From Welwitschia mirabilis (lineage: Eukaryota; Gnetophyta; Gnetopsida; Welwitschiales): a stretch of DNA of 37,202 nucleotides. A program made the translations under genes and the position numbers. Below the pieces are notes generated by a model that saw only the letters and a program-made list of their open reading frames with translations, made no database searches and was not told where the DNA came from. How positions within the stretch are numbered: position 1 is the stretch's first letter; every line of letters begins with the position of its first letter. This document shows, piece after piece, positions 22,148 through 34,400 of the stretch. Location: positions 158,872,963 to 158,910,164 of the forward strand of contig JBOZIK010000001.1 in assembly GCA_051453625.1 (NCBI GenBank). Direction: 5' to 3'.

Positions 22148-22156
22148 TCTCTCCCT
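22148..22156 (-). other. Polypurine tract next to the candidate LTR
   Basis: The minus strand reads GATTAGGGAGAGA directly before TGTTAGAATT, the usual order of polypurine tract then 3' LTR in plant copia elements. Confidence 0.5.
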
Positions 22157-23275
22157 AATCTTATATCTAATACATGGTTGGGACTTAGCCATTGCATGTA
22201 ACATTTAGATTTTCCACAAACTCTTTAACATTTGTTCCTAAAAGTGATCTAGTAAAGTTTTTAGCTCTCTTTTACTCTCTTAATATGTATCCACTTTTTG
22301 TGATACCATTTGAATGCACACTTCATAATTACATATTTATTATTACTCTTCTTTAACAACAAGTCAATGTAAGTTATTAACTTTTAATAATAGTAAATAA
22401 TATATCATTTAAGTATAGAACAACATAACACATTTATATGGATTTTAATAAACATCATGCCACTTCTCCCACTCATAAATATACAATTATTTTTTTCCAT
22501 TGAAGAGTAAATTGTATAAGTAGAATGAGGAATTATTTGATAAGATGTAATATCTCATACACAATTGAGTGCAAAACTCAAATTCTACACTAGGCTCTTA
22601 TGTATATTTTACATGCTTACATTTTTCAAATCTATATTTGATTAGAGTAAGTAATGTTATAAACATAATTATTTCAACTATATAAATTTTACAAAACTTG
22701 CTTCTTTACAAACATTAAAAGGTAACACTGCAATTGTATTAGTCACAATATGGAGTTTCATCATTTTATTTCTTTATGTTATTTACTTTTTAAGGGGGAT
22801 TTCAACTCGAAACTTTTAGTGATCAGAGTTTCCCCCTAAAATTATAGCTATCAGAGTTCCCTAAATGAGTAATTTAATTATGCTTAGGACATCATAGAAA
22901 TCTAGTGCTAAGTAAGGCATCTAAAAGTCTAATCCCATAAAATCTTGTATGTTTATGTAGTAAGTGTAGAAGCTATAAATCAGTCTAGGTAGCCTATAAT
23001 TAATAGATGAAATACAATACAAAAACATGTTATATAAACACTTGCTCAACATGTTATATGACCGCTTACTTATACATAAGAATGATATCTACTTCCCGAT
23101 CAAAGTTTCTTTTTTGTAATTATGTTTATAAAATGACTTCTTATAAGTCAATGTTATCCACCAAGAATGTTAAAAATGACTTGTGTATTGGATTTCTACA
23201 ATATTTTAAGTTTATAGTACTAATTATTAATGGTATTCACTAATATAGGTAATGCTTTTATTACATAATTTAACA
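22157..23275. other. AT-rich intergenic sequence around LTR traces
   Basis: No coding region recognised. It contains an inverted repeat at 22788-22841 (TTTTAAGGGGGA…TCCCCCTAAAA, arms separated by about 31 nt). Confidence 0.4.
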
Positions 23276-23288
23276 TGGTTTCAGAGCC
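23276..23288 (+). other. Retrotransposon primer-binding site (initiator tRNA-Met)
   Basis: TGGTTTCAGAGCC differs at one base from TGGTATCAGAGCC, complementary to the 3' end of plant initiator methionine tRNA. It is preceded directly by …ATTTAACA, the expected CA end of a 5' LTR. The matching LTR start (possibly near 23028 or 23052, both tgttatat) is uncertain. No gag follows, so it is an orphan relic. Confidence 0.6.
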
Positions 23289-26272
23289 TATCCTTTGAAA
23301 TCAATGATACCTAAGAAATAAAAGAAAGATCCTTAAACTCCTTATATATTAGGAAGAATATAATAAAATATTTATCTTTTAATGAGATGTTCTTATTCAT
23401 GCTAATTAATAAGTTACCTTTATTACTTAACAATAATCATTTGGTTATCCTTACTAAAAGACTAAATAGACCCACATAATTAAGTGTTAAAGGCATCATA
23501 TTAGAATTGAATATGTGAGACACGCAACTTAATCAACCCTAAACTATGTCTACTTTAAAAGTTTTATTAAATACTTCATCAAGAAACCATTCAATTATTA
23601 CATTTAACTCTTACAAAATCACAACGATTAAGAGAGAAACACTCTTGCATACTTAGTGAAGAAGAACTTAATCATGTAGAGCTACATACTTATATTAACT
23701 GCATTATTTGTCAAAGTCTCTATGTAATTATTATTTTAATGACTGTTTTAAAATTTGAAATGTAAACAAATATCTTAGGATTATTCTTACATTAAAAAAT
23801 AAAACATAAATACTATAATAATTAATAATATATTAATTTTAACTATTATTTTTTACACTAACTTTCATAATATAAGAACTATAACTATCACAAGAAAAAT
23901 CTAATATTTAAAGGAGAAATAATGTTAGTACAATACATTATTATTATACAACAACATGACCTTGTACTTCCCATGGAGATTCCCAACTCTAGTACATTAG
24001 AATCATTGTTATCTACATCACAACTCCAATAGAGTCTTACCTTAAGGTTAAGAGATGAACATATATATAGTAATATAATATGAGCAAATAGAAAAGAGAA
24101 ATACAACAAATAAACATGTAATATAGGTAGCTAATGGAATTGATTCTAGAGCTATAGACATAAAGACCTAAAAAGAGATTTTGTATAAGGTTAGAATAAG
24201 AAATAATATTGTAAACCTTGAGAGTAGAAACCTCACCACATATCCTTATCTTCGTTGATCACATATCTGCCATGTGGAAGCCTATCCTTACAAACACAAC
24301 CATAGAAGGCACTGATGGATAAAGAGTCATAGCCTATTATCAATAAGTATCTTCATGATAATGATCACCTAAAGTATATCAATATTAACATCCTCATTGA
24401 TCATGTCATTTGGGAGCTCATTCCCATTGGCACAATTACAAAGACTAATTACGAACATAAAGATATAGTGAAATTCCAACTATGCATAGGTTTAGACCTC
24501 TTATATAATAGTAAAATTAAAAATGATTTTTTTTCCAAATTACACATATAATCAAGGATTATAGATGAAAGATGGGTTATTAGCCTTTGAGGTAGGGTAG
24601 TATTTTATATCTCTCCTTCATCCTAAAGTTATTTTTTAGTATGTTACTATTATAGCTAGATAGGTAATAATAGATTTCTTTAGGTATTAGAACATAGATA
24701 TGTAGCTATTAGTCTTTGTATACTAGTAAAACATTGGACTACATGGTAAATCTATCATCCTAACATCTGATTGACTTGTTCTACTTTCTAGAATCCACTT
24801 TACCCCATAACGTCAGCATAATAGGTGGTTTAAACAACAGTCTCAATAACTTTAGCTAGTTTCACTCTAACAAACTCTCAAAAATCTTCAGATTTCTGAT
24901 AGGAAGAATATAAAAAATTGGTCCTTTTTAATAACAATTTTAGTAATTAATGAATAAAAATGATTAGCAATAAGTTCATTAAAAGTATTATAGGTATAGC
25001 CTCAAAAATATATTAATTTACTAAAGTTTACAAGTCTCAAATATAAAAATTTAATTACATCCCTTACATATACTTCATGTGTCAAATAAGAATGGAGTTC
25101 ATAAGAATTCTATTCGAGGAATGAACTTAAAGTAAATGCGTTTATAGAATTATAATTTTGACATAATTAATTATGATGATATTAGCTTTAAAAAATTACT
25201 ATTTGGATGAATTTTACACATCATTATTTCTCGGGACATTTGGAAAATATGAAATAAAACCATATTTCAAAATAACATCATTCTCTTTTTATTTATAGTG
25301 AATTTTACAAGTAAAGCATGATAGTTAGTTATAAGAGGTAAAATAAGGAAAAAAATTTCATACATGAATACTAGATCATAATAAACACATGAGTGATGTA
25401 AATGTGTTATGTATGGTTTTATAGCTAAGGTTGAAGAACCTTCTTAAGAACCTAAAGGAAAACCTTATTTAACTACACCTATTTTTTTTGATTAATTAGA
25501 TGGACAACTCCATTACTTTCAGAGATGCTAATGGCTCTCTCATATCTAGGTGATTAAAGAATTATAATACTATTAATTCAAGTTTCATGAGAAATGGTAA
25601 AAGATTAAAGCCAAAGGAAAAATAAACATGGATTTTCTGTACCCCAAGAGAGTGTCTTAGTTTTATTAATGAAAACCTTTAAAGGTCCATCTTAGAGATG
25701 TTAAAGTTAAAAGATCACTTTTCTTTTTCATAAATCTATTATATTTTAATAGACTCATTAGTGTCCTTGAGTATTTTTCCCAATGGCTAAGAAACATGAA
25801 TTTAACTTTATACTCAAGCCTAATTTAGATGTGTCATAACATGGGTCCATGAGATGATGATTTCTTATTTGTTTCTTGCATTGTAAGTATGTATTTAGAA
25901 GAATGATGGCTTTCTTGTAACATAGTTTCATCCCTTAATGAAGAGATAACTGAAGTAATCATGAAGAAGTGCTTATGAATACCATCATGAGTATGAATAC
26001 TTATTATGTTAGATTTTTATAAGAAAATTACTTTGTTTATCCATCCAAATAATAATTTGAATGGAATAAATAGTTTGAACAAAATCCCTAATGTAATAAA
26101 GATGCTTCTCCATAATAGATTTTGAAAAATAATTTAACTATTTCATAATAATTTAGTTGGTAGTTATATCAAGAACTAAGAGTAATGTTTGAACATCTCT
26201 TTTTTGAAATTTATCATATCTTTTTGTCTATGAAGGTTCGTTATAACTTGTTTTGTTATGTGAAATAGATAA
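23289..26272. other. AT-rich intergenic sequence, no gene seen
   Basis: Expected copia interior after the primer-binding site, but no gag or pol motif was recognised on either strand. Open frames are short. Confidence 0.4.
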
Positions 26273-27191
26273 NNNNNNNNNNNNNNNNNNNNNNNNNNNN
26301 NNNNNNNNNNNNNNNNNNNNNNNNNNNNNNNNNNNNNNNNNNNNNNNNNNNNNNNNNNNNNNNNNNNNNNNNNNNNNNNNNNNNNNNNNNNNNNNNNNNN
26401 NNNNNNNNNNNNNNNNNNNNNNNNNNNNNNNNNNNNNNNNNNNNNNNNNNNNNNNNNNNNNNNNNNNNNNNNNNNNNNNNNNNNNNNNNNNNNNNNNNNN
26501 NNNNNNNNNNNNNNNNNNNNNNNNNNNNNNNNNNNNNNNNNNNNNNNNNNNNNNNNNNNNNNNNNNNNNNNNNNNNNNNNNNNNNNNNNNNNNNNNNNNN
26601 NNNNNNNNNNNNNNNNNNNNNNNNNNNNNNNNNNNNNNNNNNNNNNNNNNNNNNNNNNNNNNNNNNNNNNNNNNNNNNNNNNNNNNNNNNNNNNNNNNNN
26701 NNNNNNNNNNNNNNNNNNNNNNNNNNNNNNNNNNNNNNNNNNNNNNNNNNNNNNNNNNNNNNNNNNNNNNNNNNNNNNNNNNNNNNNNNNNNNNNNNNNN
26801 NNNNNNNNNNNNNNNNNNNNNNNNNNNNNNNNNNNNNNNNNNNNNNNNNNNNNNNNNNNNNNNNNNNNNNNNNNNNNNNNNNNNNNNNNNNNNNNNNNNN
26901 NNNNNNNNNNNNNNNNNNNNNNNNNNNNNNNNNNNNNNNNNNNNNNNNNNNNNNNNNNNNNNNNNNNNNNNNNNNNNNNNNNNNNNNNNNNNNNNNNNNN
27001 NNNNNNNNNNNNNNNNNNNNNNNNNNNNNNNNNNNNNNNNNNNNNNNNNNNNNNNNNNNNNNNNNNNNNNNNNNNNNNNNNNNNNNNNNNNNNNNNNNNN
27101 NNNNNNNNNNNNNNNNNNNNNNNNNNNNNNNNNNNNNNNNNNNNNNNNNNNNNNNNNNNNNNNNNNNNNNNNNNNNNNNNNNNNNNNNNNN
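26273..27191. other. Assembly gap, 919 N
   Basis: Run of N. Its right edge lies in a TG/GA microsatellite. Confidence 0.99.
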
Positions 27192-27204
27192 TGTGTGTGT
27201 GTGT

Positions 27205-27254
<50 letters not shown>
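27192..27254 (+). repeat. Compound (TG)n(GA)n microsatellite at gap edge
   Basis: TG repeat (27192-27205), short GAGTGAGA junction, then GA tract to about 27254. Same composite layout as at 10881-10955. Confidence 0.95.
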
Positions 27255-27259
<5 letters not shown>

Positions 27260-29090
27260 TATAAAATTTAATGGACTTAAAATACTCTAAGGAAATCTGA
27301 ATAGAAATGCCCTTACATTCTAACCATTTTTTTATGTTCATTTTCTAAAAGGATTGAAGGAAGAGAAAGGGAACTCATGAAAGAGATGGGATAAATCCCT
27401 ATAGCTACATTTATTTTCTATCATCACTATATGTTATGGTGCTCTACATTATAATTATAATAACTTGTGCATACACAAGATAGTAAAAATATCTCTTTCA
27501 TCTTTTCATTTTTCATATTTTTAATAGATTCCAAAAGACAAAAGCTACATATTATGGCCTATAAAATCAAAGATCCACTTAGTTTATCTTGATCCATATA
27601 AGATGTTGCTTGTGTTGTATTATTAGTAATGTGCACTCTATTATAATTGTTTCAATGAGGCCATAAAAGAATGAAACAAATATCTCCATCCTAATGAAAT
27701 TATCATTCATCTATCTTTATTCTTCTTCAGATAATAAATAATAATACATCCTATTTTCAACTTTTTCCATTCCTATGATATCCCTTAATACATAAAATCC
27801 ATAAACATGCGATAGAGTAGATCCTCAGAGATCTTAATTCATCTCCCTTCCTCTTCAATGTTTATTAAAATGTTTTCTTTTATATAAGTAGGAAGTTAAA
27901 GGGTTACATGCTATAGTAGTTTAAGTTTCTCTGCAATCTTTATTCTCATTTGACATTTTCATTATAATTAAGATATTCAATTAGTAATTGAAGATGGAGA
28001 TTCTAAGAGAAAGGTACATACTATATCTTCAAACATATGCTTTCTATGTCACATCTTTAAATCTCAAATGGAAAGTGATTCATTATTACTAGGGTTATTT
28101 TGTGTCATGTTTTATTTTGTTTAAATAAAAGATATACAAAAAATATATAGTGATTTTTTGTGATAACATCCACTTCTATTCAAACATGAAAATAATTTAT
28201 TAGTTAATACATCGAAGCATCTAAAAAGAATATTTAGAGAACTTTACTTAAGGATTCATTATCTAGTGTTTTCTTCCTTTCTTTTTGAATGTAAGATTTT
28301 AGTTTTCATTGGTTACTTTTAGTGTGTTTTCTATGGATTTCATGATCATTTATGATGTCATTTTCTCACTCTGATCCTTAATTATAAAGCTTTAGTAAGA
28401 AATGATAAATATAGATTTATATGTTTTCATGCTCCTTTTTCATTACATAAATTAAGTTCAATAATAGACGATATTTTATAAATATGTATCAAGCTTATTC
28501 TACATGATATACTAGTAGTATGACTCTTACTATTTACAAACGTGATCTTCTTTCATATAATACAATAACATTTTGATTTTTAGTATTTAATATTTTTCTA
28601 ATACCTAAGAAATTATTAAAGATTAATAAATAACAGGAAAGATAAGAAAAATAAATAAAAAACAACCTATAAAGATGGAATCTAAATAGTTGAAATGATT
28701 GGTGACTGAGTAATATCTTAATGAGTAAACACATTTAGCAAATAATTAATTAATGTGTAATTAATAATATTGATTAAGATTAATTAAATGATTAGTATAT
28801 AGTTTTAAAAATTAAAATCCGTAAGTAATAGAAGCATATTTAGAAAAATATAATGTAAAAAGCATATGAAAAAATTGATGTGAGATAATAAAAAAATAAT
28901 AATGCTTCAGAAAAAAATCTTAACAAGTGAAAAATAAAGAGTCAAATCAAATAGGTAGAGCATGAAGAGATATTTTTCAAGAGGATAATGAAACCAAAAA
29001 TAATTTTAAAGTTTCAATATTTTCAAACTTGCATTTGATACACTTCAATATTTTTACAATTGCATGAGAAAATATTAGAGATATACAAGT
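27260..29090. other. AT-rich intergenic sequence, no gene seen
   Basis: Low GC with no conserved reading frame or RNA gene recognised. Confidence 0.4.
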
Positions 29091-29092
29091 GA

Positions 29093-29114
29093 TATTTTAA
29101 CGAACGTTAAAATA
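29093..29114 (+). repeat. Hairpin with 10-bp perfect arms
   Basis: TATTTTAACG, AA, CGTTAAAATA. It sits about 65 bp upstream of a TATA-like box at 29179. Confidence 0.7.
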
Positions 29115-29178
29115 GTTTTTAAACTTTTATTAATAGTAGGAGATTAAGCTATAAAATATCCCCCTTTTTGCAATGCTT

Positions 29179-29217
29179 ATAAATACCATCCTGGCCCCAT
29201 CCTTGTAAACAATAAGA
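29179..29217 (+). promoter_or_regulatory. LTR-like promoter and leader
   Basis: TATAAATA (29179-29186), then a C-rich start region (ccatcctggccccatcc), then TTGTAAACAATAAG. This order of TATA box, short C-rich leader and AATAA-type signal within 40 bp is typical of plant retrotransposon LTRs. Ends of the LTR were not found. Confidence 0.35.
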
Positions 29218-29229
29218 AGAAGAATTCGT

Positions 29230-31125
29230 AGGCTGGGAAATAAATGAAGGAGATTTCATATGACTATCATTTATAAAGGTTTATTAAATAATGCTTATTT
29301 TATTTAGTAGGTACCCTTATTGTATTTTAAAAGGTAACATTTCTTATCAATAATATGATTCTTAGTCTAAAGATATGATAGTTCTTAATCCATTTTATTT
29401 TAAGTTGATGTCATCATAGTATGATGTTACTTTTTGAATTTTGGAAGTATAATTATTTAATATGGAATAGCCATAAATAAATGGATGGATATTTCAAATA
29501 GAGTACATGTCATTTATCCAATCTCTTATCACTAAAATCTAGGGATGTCCCTTCCTTATAAATAAATACTCTTAAGATATTTCAACCTACTATGAGCATT
29601 TTTTTTGAGTTAATATACTCTCTTTTAACATGCACATGGCTGGCATAACATGTAATTATCCATTGTAGAAAATTTCTTCATGACATTTTTTTTCTCTTAT
29701 TAATGACATTTTAATTTCTAATGGAATCCTTTTTTTATGTCTGTTAAGCTCATGATTTAATGATAATATCTGCAAATTCACTAAATTCTTAAAGAAAAGA
29801 CAAGAAAGAATACTATTTGGAAAGCAATTGCATTAAAAATAGCTAATTCACTTTATTAGATCAAACAAAAAACATAAATGACAAAAATAAAAACAATGAG
29901 AACTTCAAAAATCAAATTGGAGGTGGTTAAATAGGTCATATGTCTTAAAACCATGCTGGAGGGCTTGATTATGTAAAAAAAATTTACCAAATCACAGAAA
30001 AATTCAACACAAAGGGTCCTCCAAAAAATAATGGATTTGCGTGCAAAAATTGAAACACAACATGTAAACTTTGTAGAATAAAAATAAACATTCTAAAGGC
30101 AATATTCCAAATGTTAATATAGCCATTTATAAAGTTCTAAAAGAAGAGGAAGAAAAGTAAGACAAAGTTCTTAACCTTCTTGTAATCATGGTTTCTAAAA
30201 GAGAGCTTAAAATTTTAATTGAAGTAACGTTTTTAGTTACTAGAAGAAGAAAACAATATTAAAAAACAACCTATTCTAAAGGCATATAGAATAGCCCACG
30301 AAGGAGACAAATCTCAACATACCATCATAAAACTCAAAGATGCATAAACAAGAGGGAAAACTTAAGATACTATAAGTAATATTAAAGAAGAAAAAAAACT
30401 TATAAATGAATGTCTTATTCGAAAGGATCTTGCAAAGAAAATGGAAGAGTCAGGCAAAAAAGCAAACAAAAGAAAAAGAAAAATTGTTTATTTGAATGAA
30501 AGATATATTCTAGTTCTTTTTAATTAAAGAAAGTAATGCCTTTAACCTTAAAATTGTGGATTTTAAATATTGATGACCTTATAACAGATAACTTTAGTTT
30601 TTTTGGTTTAACATTCCTTCCCTGGATAAGTTTGAGCATTTTGGTATTGTATAGACTTGGAAGGATGAGTAACCATTTCATTTATTAGTTCCTAATTTTA
30701 ATGCTAGTTCTTTTCCTTATATATGAAATGAAAGATTAGGTGGGCCATTTCAATGTTTGGTTGTTTTAGTTCATTACCTTAAGTAAACAGATTTAAATGA
30801 AAGGGTAGATGAGAATAATTAATATTTTTGACTTAGAACCATGTAATGGAATGTTAATTTGTAGCCAATGTTTTATTATTTTACTTCGAAAGAAGCTACA
30901 TTATACATTAGAGAAGGCCTCTTGTGAGACTATTCATTTTAATAACTAAGTATAAATAGTGTTAATTTTTACTAGTTAGGAAAAATATTGATAACATGTA
31001 AAAACTGACAATTATATCAAGTTAGCTTAAGTGAAGACATTAAATAAACTATTTTTTCATAAAAATATGTATTATATAATTTTTAATGTCATTTGTAAAC
31101 TTATGCTTTTCCATGATAATTTTAG
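29230..31125. other. AT-rich intergenic sequence, no gene seen
   Basis: A purine-rich portion (about 30130-30490) gives Lys/Glu-rich translations but no sustained open frame. Nothing else recognised. Confidence 0.4.
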
Positions 31126-31254
31126 GTGTTCTACTATGTTTTGGAGCACATGCAAAAAGATGAAATAATTCTAGTGAAAAACACTAGCGATGTTAGTGAC
31201 CTAGATGGTGGAACTGGTCTTTTGAAGCAAATCATCTCCAAAGTTACATTCTAG
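31126..31254 (+). other. Unidentified 42-residue open stretch after an acceptor-like site
   Basis: Open from directly after ttccatgataattttag to a TAG stop, encoding VFYYVLEHMQKDEIILVKNT then SDVSDLDGGTGLLKQIISKV and TF. The composition is more protein-like than its surroundings, and the layout (AG acceptor, open frame, stop) would fit a terminal exon. I do not recognise the protein, no upstream exon was found, and it may be a relic of an element. Confidence 0.25.
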
Positions 31255-31406
31255 AGTCGCCTTGGGAAAATGAATGGATTTTGGTTATGGATTAGATAAT
31301 TACAACATTAAAATCAACCCAAATCTTCAACTGTGAAAGTGTCACTTTTTTATTAGCAAACCATAAATGGAAAACCCTAATTATAAAATCCTAATCCTAT
31401 TTCGCT

Positions 31407-31417
31407 TATAAAAAGGG
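31407..31417 (+). promoter_or_regulatory. TATA box of a possible LTR or promoter
   Basis: TATAAAAAGGG followed by ccaactaatccttattgtaac. A strong plant TATA box with a pyrimidine-rich start region 30 bp on. No gene follows within 1 kb, so it more likely belongs to a degraded LTR. Confidence 0.35.
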
Positions 31418-31419
31418 CC

Positions 31420-34400
31420 AACTAATCCTTATTGTAACATTCTTTTTAGATGGTAAAAGCCTTGTACCCCTTTAAGCATAGGATTTTTATTATGTCATGT
31501 TAGTATCCCTCTTTCGAAGGGCACTAGCCTCAAGGCTATCTTGATGATTTTGTATCAACCATAGATTTCTTTCTTTAACGTACTAAACCCCTACTATTAT
31601 AATAAAATGTAGTAGTTATTCCTTCTTAATTTTAAGTTGCAAGTCACATTATACTTTTAATGTTTGATCAAAGCTACATATTCACTAGGTTATTCTTATT
31701 TTTTGAGTGAGTCTCATTTGCTTATGTTTCAAGTTGTGGTTTATCTTTCCTTGATAGTCTTTGGGAACTTTGTTCCTACTTAGTAAGCTTGCATTTAGGC
31801 TGTTATAGGCCTGGGTTACTAAGAGATATCACCACTATTCATATAGTAAATGAGATTATGTCATCATGATTTGGGTCTTAAGGGCTTGGAATTTTTAAGG
31901 ATTAATAAGGAATTTGCATTATATCATTGAATGAAAGTCTTTGTTTATTAGAAAATTCAAGTTAGTCTTTTAAGTGTTAGCTAGCTTTCATACTCTATCA
32001 TTGGTAATCTTTTCATCACATTCTCAATTTACACTTTTGCTTTAATACTTTTCTAGTTTAGAGATATATTTTGTTTTCATTTTTTTCCTATTTTGAATTA
32101 TTCTTATGGAAAGAATGACACTAGGACTTGCTACAACAAACATCTTGTTTAATTTATAAAAGTTAATCATGAACAAATATTTATCTTTAAAGACTCCAAT
32201 GCTAAAATTAGTATTGAATAGTTTCCAACTATAAACTGAAACTCTCAGGTGTTTTTAAATCATAAAGAAATATTAAATGAGATATATCTTCTCAAGCTAA
32301 AGTCTTAAATTATAAAGGAAAAAACTACTAGAATGTGAAGAAGAATGAAATCTTCTAATATCCATAGAATAAAAATACTTTTAACTCCAATACTTTTAGT
32401 TTTATTGGTTCTCATGTATGTTCAACTATCCATTTCTTATTTACTAGTACAATGAATTTTCTAATTATTTAAAATTTTAATAAAGGTGAAAATTTACCTA
32501 AATCTTTTCATTACTCTCTTGGTTTCTCCATTTTATTTACNNNNNNNNNNTATTTTCATCTTTTTTAGTAGTCAAAAAGAGAAAAAGACTATGTATAATA
32601 CTAGACAAAATAAAGTAATATTTTTCAACTCAAAGTATAGAAAATATGGGATCTTTATGCAAATATTCTAAAATCTTTATTTAGCTACTATAAAACATGT
32701 ATATAAGGAAAGAAAATAAATAATATAATGATAGATATAGAAACATAAAATAGCTCTTAATTAATAAGGAAAAGAATTTAAATCCCATAAGAATCTAATC
32801 CACAATTAAAAAAATAATTTATCAAAGAAATACAATCAACATTAGTACAGTACATATGCTTTAAGAAGGATCTAGGAATCTTCAAAATAGACAAAACAAA
32901 AATTATAATTTTTTAGATATTTAAAGTTCTTGTCACTACTTATTTAATGATAATAATAATAAAACAAAACTTCCTATATCCCTTTCATTTAAAGAAACTT
33001 GTCAAAGAATCTAAAGATTAGATTCATGGAAGGCCGCATATGTAAAAAGCTTATACAAAGAAATGTTAAATATGAACGGGTATCTTTTTTGGGAAGCAAA
33101 ATGAAAAAAAATTGATCATGTATTTTGAATTTAGAAAGGATAAATAATGGTATGCTAGCAATGTTGTTATATCATTGAAGAATAAAAATAAATTATATTT
33201 AAGTAACTAAAATTGTATTGTAATTAGTAATATCTTTGTAAAACTCATGAAAACTATAATTAAAGAAAAGATTAATAGATGGGTAGATAAAAATAATCTT
33301 TAAATAATTTCTTAAGTAAGCTTTTAGTAACATCATTCTATAGTTGATCAATTGATCACCTTAAAGAATATTATTTATTGAGGTAGAAGGTAGGTAGAAT
33401 TATATAACAGAAAAAAAAAATATACAAATAAAGTATTAAAAGGGGGTCCTATAATCAATAAGAAGTTATTAAAACAAACTAGAATACAAAACCTTGGGTT
33501 AAACCACCCAAGGGATCTGTCCTAGAAGGTCTTAATGGGGTTTTCCTTGTAACCCAACTCAAAATATGCTACAAAATAGAAGCTAACTTAAAAGATCCTT
33601 GATAAGACCAAAAAAGCACGCAAAAAACAAGCTTAACAAAATCATGGTTTCACAGCGTGACCGAAATCCAAGAAACTATAACAAGATTAAGTACAAGTTG
33701 CACAATAGTACAGGATAGGCTAACACTCGTATACTTTCTGGATCCAGGTATCTCTATAAGTAGCTTCTGTCAAGTCCTTTTTAATAGATTTTTAATTATT
33801 CTTATGATATCTACTTTCTGTACAATCACTAGGAGGTTTAAGCTATGGTGATAAGCAAAAATATTGCCTTTTGGTATTGTTGCTTCTTTTTGAATGCTAG
33901 GGATCTAACCTATGCTTTAAGGACTGACATGGTTGGTCTTCTTTAAAATTCCATTACCATGACTCTTGTGATGCTATGCTATTACACATCTTGCTTGGAT
34001 GCCTCTGGTGTTGATATGTGTAAGTCCAACATGACTTCTCCAAAGGGTTCCTTCTATAAGTCCACAATAAATTTAAATTAGGCTAAAGTGAAAGAGGGAG
34101 ACAATGGGATGGGTAAATGGTTGGAAATGAGACTAATGGGGCATTATGACTACTCTTCCTGAGGTGGTTCTTATGTAAGGGAAGGGGGGGCTTGGGGCAC
34201 ATGGCTAGACTAGAAAGCTAGGGTGAGGGGATGCAAGGAGGGAATTTGTGGAGGAAAATATTATTGTGTGGATAGGGAGGTTTGGATTAGATAGTGTCAT
34301 GATTTTTAATCTATATAGCTAGAAGGACTTCTAGGCCTGAGAGCTTGGCTATGTCCATTCCTTTGGTTTTTTGGGGTATACAAGTATCATCGTTACTCTT

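Noticed and set aside
22791-22870. Possible second tRNA-like SINE (ttcaactcgaaac…)
   Set aside because: No convincing box A/box B pair and no target-site duplication; only an inverted repeat is supported.
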